A stretch of 6,436 bases of DNA from an uncultured Roseburia sp. (GTDB taxonomy: Bacteria; Bacillota; Clostridia; Lachnospirales; Lachnospiraceae), in NCBI GenBank assembly GCA_934307185.1, contig CAKRCJ010000129.1:1-6436 (forward strand), read 5' to 3'. Under the pieces are notes generated by a model. That model was not told the origin of the DNA. It saw only the letters and a program-made list of their open reading frames with translations, and made no database searches. Position 1 is the first letter of the stretch, and every line of letters starts with the position of its first letter. The position numbers and the translations under genes were made by a program. Below, piece after piece: positions 1 to 6,389 of the stretch.

Positions 1-1044
1 AAGATTTTCTCGCATCTCTTGTTCTTCACCTCTAAAGAGTACTCCATGAGGGAACAAAATGGCACAACGTCCTGTAACAGGATTCATGCTTTTCAAAATA
101 TGCTGAAAAAAGGCATAATCTGCACGTCCCTGTGGCGGTGTACCCAAGAAATTTCGGCCATACTTATCTGATTCAAATGCAGTTCTATCCCAATTTTTGA
201 TGGAATAAGGTGGATTTGCAAGCACCAAATCGAATTGCTGCAACTTGTTGTGATCAGTAAAAGCCGGCGTTTTCAAAGTATCTGCATTTACGATCTTAAA
301 ATCCTGCACACCATGAAGCAAAAGATTCATCCTGGCAATAGCGGATGTAAGCGTTACAATTTCCTGTCCATAAATTTCAAGATTTCGCCACTCTTTATTC
401 TGCTGCTTTAAGTACGCTACCGCTGAAATAAGCATTCCAGCACTTCCACATGTAGGATCGTAAATTGATTCCCCTGGTTGCGGCTTAAGCATTTCAGTCA
501 TCAAATTTACTACGGTCCTGTTTGTATAAAATTCCTGCGCAGTATGCCCACTATCATCAGCAAACTTTTTGATGAGGTATTCATATCCCTGCCCAAGTTC
601 ATCTGCTGGACAATTTTCAATACTTAATGTTTTTGAGCTAAAATGCTCCATTAAATCTTTAAGTAATCTATCAGGTAAACGATTCTTATTTGTCCAAGAC
701 GCATCACCAAAAATACCTTGCAATTTCTCAGGATTTGCAGCCTCTATCTTGTGGAAAGCCTCTGCAATTGCTTTACCAACATCCTGAGAAACATTTCTAA
801 TATCACTCCAATGAGCCCCATCCGGAATTTTAAACTGATGACTTTCATCCCATTCAAGGGCTTCTTCACCATATTCCGTTTTTACCTTTTCACTTTCTTC
901 ATCATAAACATCGCTAAGACGTTTAAAGAATAACAACGGAAAAATATATTGTTTATATGCTCCTGCATCTACATGTGTGCGAAGCAACACCGCGGATCCC
1001 CAGAGGTATTTTTCTAGTTCATCTATCGTAATTTTACTGCTCAT
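1..1044 (-). CDS. hsdM: Type I restriction-modification methylase subunit HsdM, second copy (3' end outside window)
   Basis: An N6-adenine DNA methyltransferase that would transfer a methyl group from S-adenosylmethionine to adenine when paired with a specificity subunit. The reading frame is open from the ATG at 1044 to position 1, giving 348 residues; the usual HsdM has about 500, so roughly the last third is missing. An HsdM_N-like helical region covers about residues 9-150 and includes FKRLSDVYDEE. The catalytic domain follows, with EFYTNR at 171-176 (N where P is usual), SAM-binding motif I DPTCGSAG at 196-203 and catalytic NPPY at 277-280. All key residues are present. The start is set by a perfect AAGGAGGT 7 nt upstream and by an in-frame TAA immediately before the ATG. 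It overlaps the previous gene by 11 nt, which suggests translational coupling. It is a diverged paralogue of the HsdM half of that gene, sharing YEYLIKKFAD, FESDKYGRN and HGxxDFKI. Confidence 0.95.
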   Translation of the reverse strand, partial: MSSKITIDELEKYLWGSAVLLRTHVDAGAYKQYIFPLLFFKRLSDVYDEESEKVKTEYGEEALEWDESHQFKIPDGAHWSDIRNVSQDVGKAIAEAFHKIEAANPEKLQGIFGDASWTNKNRLPDRLLKDLMEHFSSKTLSIENCPADELGQGYEYLIKKFADDSGHTAQEFYTNRTVVNLMTEMLKPQPGESIYDPTCGSAGMLISAVAYLKQQNKEWRNLEIYGQEIVTLTSAIARMNLLLHGVQDFKIVNADTLKTPAFTDHNKLQQFDLVLANPPYSIKNWDRTAFESDKYGRNFLGTPPQGRADYAFFQHILKSMNPVTGRCAILFPHGVLFRGEEQEMRENL

Positions 1045-2584
1045 TTAGATAACCTCCTTCTACTAGCAATGTTTTCATCTTTTTTTCTGCCTTCTTTACA
1101 TTCTCCAACGCTTTAAAGTAATTTTCTCTTACTATAGCTGGTGAAACAACTTTCTGCTTCTTCTTCTCAATGTAAGTATTTACCGCTAGCGTGTTACCCG
1201 CGTTATCAAGCTCTCCAATTGTAATGATCTTACACTTTTCAACTACATCCTGGTAATCCTGATAAAGCTTATAAACTTCTTGTATATCTTTTTCTTCCAT
1301 CTCATTTTGTGCACGCTTTGGAGTATATATCTTGGTTGCATCAATTAAACAAACCTTGCCTTTGTGTTCTGGTTTTTTATGATTATTCAAGAAAATAATA
1401 CATGCGGAAACACCGGTCCCGTAAAATACACCACCTGCCAAAGCAACAACTGCTTCAATCATATCACTTTTTATCAGTTGCTCTCTTATGTCCCCTTCTT
1501 TTCCTCCATGAAACAAAACTCCTTGTGGCAAAACTACAGCCACTTTACCTTCCATCGGCTTTATTGATTTTATCATATGCTGAAGCCATGCATAGTCCGC
1601 ATTTGAATCGGACGGACATCCCCATATATTACGTCCATATTTATCGGATTCAAAACTATCCGCTCCCCATTTTTCCTGGCCAAAAGGCGGATTTGCTAAA
1701 ACACAATTAAACTTCATCAACTGATTATGTTCGATAAATTTAGGGGTTCTTAACGTATCACCCTGGGCAATTTTGAAATCACTCGCTCCATGCAAAAATA
1801 AGTTCATTCTTGCTATTGCAGATGTTGAAAGATTGTTCTCTTGTCCGTAAATTCGTCCATATGTCATCTTTCGATCATTAATATGACGAATAGCCTCTAT
1901 AAGCATGCCTCCTGTTCCACACGCCGGATCATATACTGTGTCTCCTGGTTTTGGATCCATAAGCATTACCATAAGTTTAACAATCGTTCTTGGCGTGTAA
2001 TACTCACCGGCATTTTTCTTTGAAAGATCTGCAAATTTCTTGATAAGATACTCGTATGCATCCCCCATTACATCAGCACTGTAATTCTGATTTCCAACCT
2101 TAAGACTAGACATATGCTCTATTAAATTCTTAAGACGTTCATCACTGAGCTTTGATTTATCCGTCCAAGTAACATCATCAAAGCTTGAAAATACACCACT
2201 GAGAGTTTCTGGATTTGCTCTCTCAATACCATTCATAGATTTTACAATACTTAACCCTACATCCCGACTTACATTTCTGATATCCCCCCAGTGGCAGTCG
2301 TCTGGTATTACAAAACTATGGTTTTCATCAAACGCAGCAAACTCTTCATCACCACCAGATTCTTCTAGTGCCGCCTGAGTTTCTTCATCGTATACATCGC
2401 TAACTCTCTTCAAAAACAAGATCGGTGTGACATAATCCTTGAACTCATCCTGATTAATAGGACCTCGAAGAATATTGCATGCCTCATACAAATGCGCAAA
2501 CAGTTGATTCTTTTTTGTCTCTTCTATGTTAGCTTCGGATTCCTTTAATTCCTGGTCCGCAACTTCTGAAGCTGACTGTATCAT
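1034..2584 (-). other. Possible internal translation product: free HsdM from Met291
   Basis: An in-frame ATG at 2584 (Met291 of the fusion) is preceded by GGGAGGG with a 9-nt gap. Initiation here would give a 516-residue HsdM without the glycohydrolase, which is the normal length for the family. It begins MIQSASEVAD ahead of the conserved HsdM N-terminal helices. The sequence shows the site clearly; its use is inference. If used, the locus makes both a fused and a free methylase from one message. Met271 is another in-frame ATG but has a weaker upstream signal. Confidence 0.5.
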
Positions 2585-3454
2585 TTTTTCTCGCCCTCCC
2601 GTCTTCACCTTTTTTTTAGCAGAGCGTCTAATACTCACACTCATGTCATCACGTTTCTTTTCCATAATAGGAGGGTACTTATTTTCAAACAATATTAGCA
2701 GCTGCATGAGCTTCTGATCCAAAAACGTCAATGCGTGTTTTCTAATATCTGTTGGTATTCCATAATAAGCCTCTGCCACACCTCCACATATAGCTGCAAG
2801 TGTATCACTATCCCCGCCTATCGATATTGCATTTCTTATAGCATCCTCGAAGCCCGTTGATTCAAAGAAAGCCTGAAGAGCTTGAGGAACTGTATTTTGA
2901 CAAGTCTCGTTAAACTTATATGTATCCCTGATTTCGTCCAACGTAAAATTCATCGGATAATAATTTGCATTAATATAATCTCTTATCTCCAGAATACTAC
3001 TACCGGATTTTGCCATATAAATTGCAATTGCTGTTGCTTCAGCTCCTTTTATCCCTTCCGGATGATTATGAGTTACCTCGGTAACCATCTTTGAAAGTTT
3101 CTCGGCCTCATCTAAAGACGTCGCTGCAAAACCTGCGGCGCTCACTCTCATTGCTGCTCCGTTCCCATAACTGTTATAGGGCTTTGGATTATCTGAAAAC
3201 ATCCACTCATAAAAGCTTCCACCGTATCCACAATTTGGATAGTTTCTCCCAACGCTCTGCATGCATTCAACAGCATTTTTTGACAAATCACTGTAATCTG
3301 GTTTGCTTACCAATATAGCCTGTGCGATTGCCAAACTCATGATGCTATCATCCGTAGGAAAGCATTTATAAGTAAGAAATTCAAAATCCTTATTCCTGTA
3401 GTTATTCCATTCAAAACGTGACCCTACAATGTCACCAATAATTGCTCCAAGCAT
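1034..3454 (-). CDS. hsdM: ADP-ribosylglycohydrolase-HsdM adenine methylase fusion
   Basis: An 806-residue protein of two enzymes. Residues 1-263 form an ADP-ribosylglycohydrolase (ARH/DraG family), which removes ADP-ribose from modified protein or nucleic acid using two metal ions. Visible motifs are GAIIGDIVG (3-11), TDDS (34-37), YGNGAAMRVS (96-105), THNHPEGIKGAEA (128-140) and GGDSDT (213-218). The metal-ligand aspartates are intact, so activity is expected. Residues 264-314 are a charged linker. Residues 315-806 are a complete HsdM: N-terminal helical domain, YYTPR (485-489), motif I DPACGTGG (509-516), catalytic NPPF (588-591) and the GVFYGTGVSACIIF segment (675-688). The ATG at 3454 has AAAGGA 7 nt upstream and lies 16 nt after the previous stop. 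Standalone ARHs are about 260-300 residues and HsdMs about 500, so this looks like two full genes joined. The junction holds an A8 tract followed by an internal ribosome binding site. The joined form may therefore be constitutive, switchable or a sequencing artefact. I know of no described ARH-HsdM protein. Confidence 0.93.
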   Translation of the reverse strand: MLGAIIGDIVGSRFEWNNYRNKDFEFLTYKCFPTDDSIMSLAIAQAILVSKPDYSDLSKNAVECMQSVGRNYPNCGYGGSFYEWMFSDNPKPYNSYGNGAAMRVSAAGFAATSLDEAEKLSKMVTEVTHNHPEGIKGAEATAIAIYMAKSGSSILEIRDYINANYYPMNFTLDEIRDTYKFNETCQNTVPQALQAFFESTGFEDAIRNAISIGGDSDTLAAICGGVAEAYYGIPTDIRKHALTFLDQKLMQLLILFENKYPPIMEKKRDDMSVSIRRSAKKKVKTGGREKMIQSASEVADQELKESEANIEETKKNQLFAHLYEACNILRGPINQDEFKDYVTPILFLKRVSDVYDEETQAALEESGGDEEFAAFDENHSFVIPDDCHWGDIRNVSRDVGLSIVKSMNGIERANPETLSGVFSSFDDVTWTDKSKLSDERLKNLIEHMSSLKVGNQNYSADVMGDAYEYLIKKFADLSKKNAGEYYTPRTIVKLMVMLMDPKPGDTVYDPACGTGGMLIEAIRHINDRKMTYGRIYGQENNLSTSAIARMNLFLHGASDFKIAQGDTLRTPKFIEHNQLMKFNCVLANPPFGQEKWGADSFESDKYGRNIWGCPSDSNADYAWLQHMIKSIKPMEGKVAVVLPQGVLFHGGKEGDIREQLIKSDMIEAVVALAGGVFYGTGVSACIIFLNNHKKPEHKGKVCLIDATKIYTPKRAQNEMEEKDIQEVYKLYQDYQDVVEKCKIITIGELDNAGNTLAVNTYIEKKKQKVVSPAIVRENYFKALENVKKAEKKMKTLLVEGGYLNEQ
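1052..1059 (-). promoter_or_regulatory. Ribosome binding site of the second hsdM, inside the preceding gene
   Basis: A perfect AAGGAGGT with a 7-nt gap to the ATG at 1044. It is embedded in the codons for Glu-Gly-Gly near the C-terminus of the ARH-HsdM protein. Ribosomes finishing the upstream gene pass over it and stop 11 nt into the next gene, an arrangement that favours balanced synthesis of the two methylases. Confidence 0.8.
2594..2600 (-). promoter_or_regulatory. Internal ribosome binding site inside the ARH-HsdM gene
   Basis: GGGAGGG on the minus strand, 9 nt before the ATG at 2584. It contains the GGAGG core complementary to the 3' end of 16S rRNA. The sequence falls in codons for the Gly-Gly-Arg of the linker. 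Besides marking a possible internal start, an SD-like sequence close to the A-AAA-AAG site could pause ribosomes there, although classic stimulatory SDs lie upstream of the slip site, not downstream. Confidence 0.5.
2610..2617 (-). repeat. A8 homopolymer and in-frame A-AAA-AAG slippery site at the ARH/HsdM junction
   Basis: Eight consecutive A on the coding strand, read GCT AAA AAA AAG GTG at residues 279-283 of the fusion. The codon phase matches the classical -1 slippery heptamer A-AAA-AAG. Worked out by hand: a -1 shift, or a ninth A, ends at the TAA at 2531-2529 and gives a 308-residue glycohydrolase. Loss of one A gives an immediate TGA at 2607-2605 and a 282-residue glycohydrolase followed by the internal SD and ATG. 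Every shift therefore separates the two enzymes at a natural domain boundary. Confidence 0.6.
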
Positions 3455-3470
3455 TTGATAATCCTTTCTA

Positions 3471-4436
3471 CTATTTACTTCTGATTATTCCTGTTCCAAT
3501 CGACGCTCTCTTATCAATAGTATCAAAATCAAGTTTATAATCAGTTTGTGCAATAATTTCATTAAGTTCTGTTGATGTAAATTCCGGACCAAGTATTACA
3601 TATTCAATACAATCGGCTGTTATTGGCATATCAAAATACATCCCATCTGATGCCTTTTCAACCATCTTTGGTATCTTTTCTTTATGAAAACATAAAGAAG
3701 CTCGAATTTCGTTCTCATCGCTCCAAAACTCATGTTTAAAGAATGGAGAAAAAGCATCAACCTTTGATATCAAATCAATTGTTGGCAACACAAGACTCTT
3801 TTTCAATTTTATCTCCATCCAAGGTTCACTCGTAAAAATCCTCGGTATTACAATCGGTGCAATAAGATCCTGATTCTGATCAGAATCTTTACTCAGTTCT
3901 TCAACCTGTGCGCAAACTTCCAAAAACCAATCATTTAAGTGTCTCTTTGCAGCCTCGACCCCATACTGAATCGGATATAAATATGCTCTTTCACATACCT
4001 TTCCTTCATAAGTTTTAATATGTTCTTCTAGCTTCTTTTTATTAAACCCGATACAAACCCCGTTATAAGTCTTATCGCTATCAAAACAAAATCTGTTTTT
4101 CTCATATTTGCATGGAATATTACTTGGACGATTCATAGTATATGCATCCCAAAGCATTCGTGAATCTCCTTCCTCTGCGAAGCAAGATACCAGTGATATA
4201 TGTTGATTTTGAGCTGCAAATTTCTGATAATAATCAAGTATAAATTTTCTTGCCGCTTCTATTGATTCATTACTATGCTCATTTCCTTTATATTCTTTCA
4301 AAACATTAAAAAGTAATGTAGTATCCATTACATCATTTGATGTTGTACTTTCTTTGAATCTCAAGGTTCCATATTTCAAAATACATTTAAATTTATCTAA
4401 ACTTGTATAATGAAATAGTATTTTTTCATCTTTCAT
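3471..4436 (-). CDS. DUF2971-like protein with ADP-ribosyltransferase-like N-terminus
   Basis: A 321-residue soluble protein with no signal peptide or membrane segment. It resembles DUF2971: HYTS at 9-12 followed by KFKCILKYGTLRF, SCFAE at 84-88, a W..Y pair at 96-99, GVCIGF at 126-131, an acidic segment WSDENEIR at 238-245, and a closing ILGP strand at 281-284. The family has no established function that I can name. The opening H-Y-T-S plus 'IL..G.L' pattern and a late conserved glutamate recall the H-Y-E layout of ADP-ribosyltransferases such as DarT. That comparison is mine and is based on motifs only. Its place directly before an ADP-ribosylglycohydrolase makes an enzyme/antagonist pair plausible. 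The ATG at 4436 has an AGAGGTGA site 4 nt upstream and sits 12 nt after the preceding stop; the gene ends 16 nt before the next ATG. Alternatives are a scaffold or accessory factor of the restriction system. Confidence 0.8.
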   Translation of the reverse strand: MKDEKILFHYTSLDKFKCILKYGTLRFKESTTSNDVMDTTLLFNVLKEYKGNEHSNESIEAARKFILDYYQKFAAQNQHISLVSCFAEEGDSRMLWDAYTMNRPSNIPCKYEKNRFCFDSDKTYNGVCIGFNKKKLEEHIKTYEGKVCERAYLYPIQYGVEAAKRHLNDWFLEVCAQVEELSKDSDQNQDLIAPIVIPRIFTSEPWMEIKLKKSLVLPTIDLISKVDAFSPFFKHEFWSDENEIRASLCFHKEKIPKMVEKASDGMYFDMPITADCIEYVILGPEFTSTELNEIIAQTDYKLDFDTIDKRASIGTGIIRSK

Positions 4437-4448
4437 TCTCTCACCTCT

Positions 4449-6080
4449 TTATATACGTCCTTGAAGATCTGCTAAAACAGAACTCCATCTCGTTTCTGCT
4501 TCTTGTATTGCTTTTTTATACACTTCAAATTCTCGCGTATAAGTATCTGAAATTTGCTTCTGTTCTTCTATAGAAGGCAGTGGAATTTCGATATTATTTA
4601 GCTCCTTATAGCTAATATTCATTACTGAAGTTCCCTGTTGCCTTGTTATCAACATCTTTCTTCCAAGTGGGCTATCGAAGAACAATTTGAGGTATGTTGT
4701 TGAAAGACTCTCATCGATTGCTCTAATAACAATTACGTTTGATGAAGCAATGCATGGATAAGCTTGTTCTTTAAAGATTGCTACCCTTATCGCAGTCCCT
4801 CTCGCTGGGATCAACAAGTCACCATCTTTTAGCAAATAATTAGTGATCTTACGTTCTTCCTCTTCCAAATGATCAAGGCCAGAATAATCAATTTCATATT
4901 CACCTATATTTGATATATTTACAACACCGATGCTTCCTGTCGGATCCTTATGACTTACTGCTTTACCTCTAAATATTGATGTAACTGTTCCTAATTCTTG
5001 TTTTTTAACATTTGATTCCTGAAACTTAATCCAGTCCTCATCCTGCGATTCGAAAATCCTATCGACGTTCCAATCCCCCATATCCGTAAGTTCATCTTCC
5101 AATACAAATGTATCATCCTGAACTATCAGTCTACTTATTCCATCCTTACGGGGATTTTCCGTATCAGTTACATATCTCTTTATAGTAACCTCATCTGTTC
5201 GTCCCGTAGTAATTGTTAGTAAGTATGTTTTAACACCAGTGTTTTCGAATATCCCTGATGGTAAGTCAGCAATTTCCTTTATGCAGTACATCGATTGAAG
5301 AAATTCACGAAGTTCTTTTACTCTTCCTCCGCCAAATGTAATCTTCGCAGGTAAAACAATCGATAATATTCCCTCACTCTTTAAATGCAATGCAAGATTC
5401 TCCGCTGCAATCATGTCATACTCTCTGCAGATAAAAGTCGAATGTTCATCTGCTTTATCTCGGACTCCAAATACCGGAACAGCCAAAATAAGTTCAAATT
5501 TTTCTGATGTAAATTCATATTCATAAATACTCGTCTGCTTAACATCAACCATCTCGTTGTCACTAAACATTTCAGTCAGAACCTTGTAGTAGAAACTATC
5601 CATTGTTGTCAGTGTAAAATGAGAATCACCATGTACTTCAACTAACCTTTCCAAACAAGGTGAGAATTTCTCAGCTTCTGGAATAAGTACCTCCTGAAAT
5701 CCTTCGATGAAGTTCTTTTCCATTTCATCAATAAGCACTTCTGGAACTCTGAATTTGGATCTTGGATCACCATATTCAATGATGTCAGTCCATGTAACTT
5801 CCTCAAAGTTTTTTAGTGTTCTATAAATATCATAAAAGCGTTCCTTATCCGGAAACGGATTAACAACTCCAAAATCATCAGCAACGTTTCTCATAAGTTC
5901 ATATAATTCTTCATCATTTAACTTACATGGATTGAAATCTTCATCGACCGCTGCATTTTGCAAATCCATCGTTTTTTTTAAAACTGCCAATGTACTCTCA
6001 TATTCACTTGGCGTGTTATTTCCTCTGATAGCATTGAAAAAGGAGTACAATCTATCGACTTTTCTGTTATTACCTTGCAT
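4449..6080 (-). CDS. Degenerate N6-methylase joined to a single HsdS target-recognition half
   Basis: A 543-residue protein and the first gene of the operon. Residues 1-110 are largely helical. Residues about 130-310 follow the HsdM/N6-methylase fold but are degraded: no DPxCGxGG motif I is present, and the usual LANPPF is replaced by LAVPVF at 199-204, so the catalytic Asn and one Pro are lost. The late methylase strands remain recognisable (SIVLPAKITFGGGRVKELRE, 240-259; LPSGIFENTGVKTYLL, 273-288). Residues about 361-500 look like one HsdS target-recognition domain, with DGDLLIPARG (419-428), QQGTSVMNIS (481-490) and IEIPLPSIEEQKQI (497-510), followed by a C-terminal helix (about 511-543). 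A standard HsdS has two such halves and about 400 residues. The likely role is DNA recognition and scaffolding for the active HsdM proteins, perhaps as a dimer reading a symmetric site. An A8 tract lies at codons 34-37. The ATG at 6080 follows a perfect AAGGAGGT by 7 nt. Confidence 0.88.
   Translation of the reverse strand: MQGNNRKVDRLYSFFNAIRGNNTPSEYESTLAVLKKTMDLQNAAVDEDFNPCKLNDEELYELMRNVADDFGVVNPFPDKERFYDIYRTLKNFEEVTWTDIIEYGDPRSKFRVPEVLIDEMEKNFIEGFQEVLIPEAEKFSPCLERLVEVHGDSHFTLTTMDSFYYKVLTEMFSDNEMVDVKQTSIYEYEFTSEKFELILAVPVFGVRDKADEHSTFICREYDMIAAENLALHLKSEGILSIVLPAKITFGGGRVKELREFLQSMYCIKEIADLPSGIFENTGVKTYLLTITTGRTDEVTIKRYVTDTENPRKDGISRLIVQDDTFVLEDELTDMGDWNVDRIFESQDEDWIKFQESNVKKQELGTVTSIFRGKAVSHKDPTGSIGVVNISNIGEYEIDYSGLDHLEEEERKITNYLLKDGDLLIPARGTAIRVAIFKEQAYPCIASSNVIVIRAIDESLSTTYLKLFFDSPLGRKMLITRQQGTSVMNISYKELNNIEIPLPSIEEQKQISDTYTREFEVYKKAIQEAETRWSSVLADLQGRI
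5972..5979 (-). repeat. A8 homopolymer early in the methylase-like/HsdS gene
   Basis: Eight A on the coding strand, read TTA AAA AAA ACG at codons 34-37, preceded by a T run so that T-TTA-AAA is also in slippery phase. A change of one base in this tract would truncate the protein after roughly 40 residues or a little more, switching off the only DNA-recognition domain in the window. Runs this long arise by chance in AT-rich genes, so switching is only a possibility. Confidence 0.4.
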
Positions 6081-6095
6081 CGTATTTACCTCCTT

Positions 6096-6107
6096 GGACT
6101 GTAGTCC
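6096..6107. promoter_or_regulatory. Short dyad next to the first gene's ribosome binding site
   Basis: GGACT-GT-AGTCC, a 5-bp inverted repeat with a 2-base spacer, directly adjoining the AAGGAGGT at 6095-6088 and inside the predicted leader. A two-base loop makes a stable RNA hairpin unlikely, so a small protein-binding site or chance symmetry is more probable. Confidence 0.25.
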
Positions 6108-6126
6108 TATTTAACCTTGTAACGAT

Positions 6127-6155
6127 AGTGTATCATATGTTTTATTCTTCGTCAA
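6127..6155 (-). promoter_or_regulatory. Sigma-A-type promoter of the operon
   Basis: On the minus strand, TTGACG (6155-6150) is a 5/6 match to the -35 consensus. After a 17-nt spacer comes TACACT (6132-6127), a 4/6 match to the -10, preceded by TG one base upstream (TGATACACT), which makes it an extended -10. Transcription would start near 6120, leaving a leader of about 40 nt before the ATG at 6080. It is the best promoter I can find in the window and lies directly ahead of the first gene, so it probably drives all four genes. Confidence 0.7.
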
Positions 6156-6159
6156 TATT

Positions 6160-6181
6160 TTTTGGTATCAAAATACCAAAA
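6160..6181. promoter_or_regulatory. 9-bp inverted repeat, candidate operator
   Basis: A perfect dyad, TTTTGGTAT then CAAA then ATACCAAAA, centred about 50 bp upstream of the predicted start of transcription and ending 4 bp from the -35. This fits a dimeric regulator, or a site overlapping an UP element. The half-site ATACCAAA recurs at 6250-6257, exactly 77 bp away, and a near copy (TTTTGGCAT) lies at 6354-6362. No regulator gene is visible in the window. Confidence 0.5.
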
Positions 6182-6182
6182 T

Positions 6183-6350
6183 TATGTTTTTATCCATTTT
6201 AAAGTCATAGTATAAATTCAATCATTTAACATAAGTTTAGGTTTTATTCATACCAAACCAACTATTCCCCCTTATAAGATTTCGCACAAATAAAACCAGG
6301 GATTTTGCGCATTAGTCTAAACCTCACCAGTAAATGCACATATGCGCATT
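6183..6350. other. Non-coding spacer upstream of the operon
   Basis: No reading frame with a ribosome binding site is visible on either strand. Apart from the ATACCAAA half-site (6250-6257), the only structure seen is a 9-bp direct repeat, TGCGCATTA, at 6306-6314 and 6343-6351, spaced 37 bp apart. The second copy sits in the 8-bp palindrome ATGCGCAT. Confidence 0.4.
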
Positions 6351-6362
6351 ACTTTTTGGCAT

Positions 6363-6382
6363 AAAAAAGTGTCTGCGACACT
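6363..6382 (-). terminator. Rho-independent terminator of an unseen gene to the right
   Basis: On the minus strand AGTGTC-GCA-GACACT forms a 6-bp stem with a 3-base loop and runs into six T. It would end transcription from a minus-strand gene beyond position 6436 and so insulate the operon that starts near 6120. The T run can also pair in an alternative ACTTTTT/AAAAAGT dyad at 6351-6370. Confidence 0.6.
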
Positions 6383-6389
6383 CTCAACT

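Noticed and set aside
1080..1086. A7 run with an A-AAA-AAG phase near the 3' end of the ARH-HsdM gene
   Set aside because: A -1 shift only replaces the last few residues and ends in a TGA overlapping the next ATG. It gives no new domain and no fusion with the second HsdM, so a functional role is not supported.
569..3318. Several short plus-strand open frames of 60-102 codons opposite the hsdM and ARH-HsdM genes
   Set aside because: They lie wholly antisense to well-conserved coding sequence, have biased compositions typical of antisense translation, and lack recognisable domains.
4449..6080. First gene as a decayed pseudogene of hsdM
   Set aside because: The frame is intact over 543 codons, the start has a perfect ribosome binding site, and the TRD half is well preserved. 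Loss is limited to the catalytic motifs, which suggests a retained non-catalytic role.
5932..6114. Plus-strand open frame of 60 codons over the start of the first gene
   Set aside because: It is antisense to the N-terminus, ribosome binding site and leader of the first gene, and has no family resemblance.
6209..6214. TATACT on the minus strand as a second -10 element
   Set aside because: No acceptable -35 lies 16-18 nt upstream, and the promoter at 6127-6155 is much better placed.
6306..6351. Two TGCGCATTA copies as origin iterons or a CRISPR-like repeat
   Set aside because: Only two 9-bp copies are present, with no replication gene, no Cas gene and no regular spacers.
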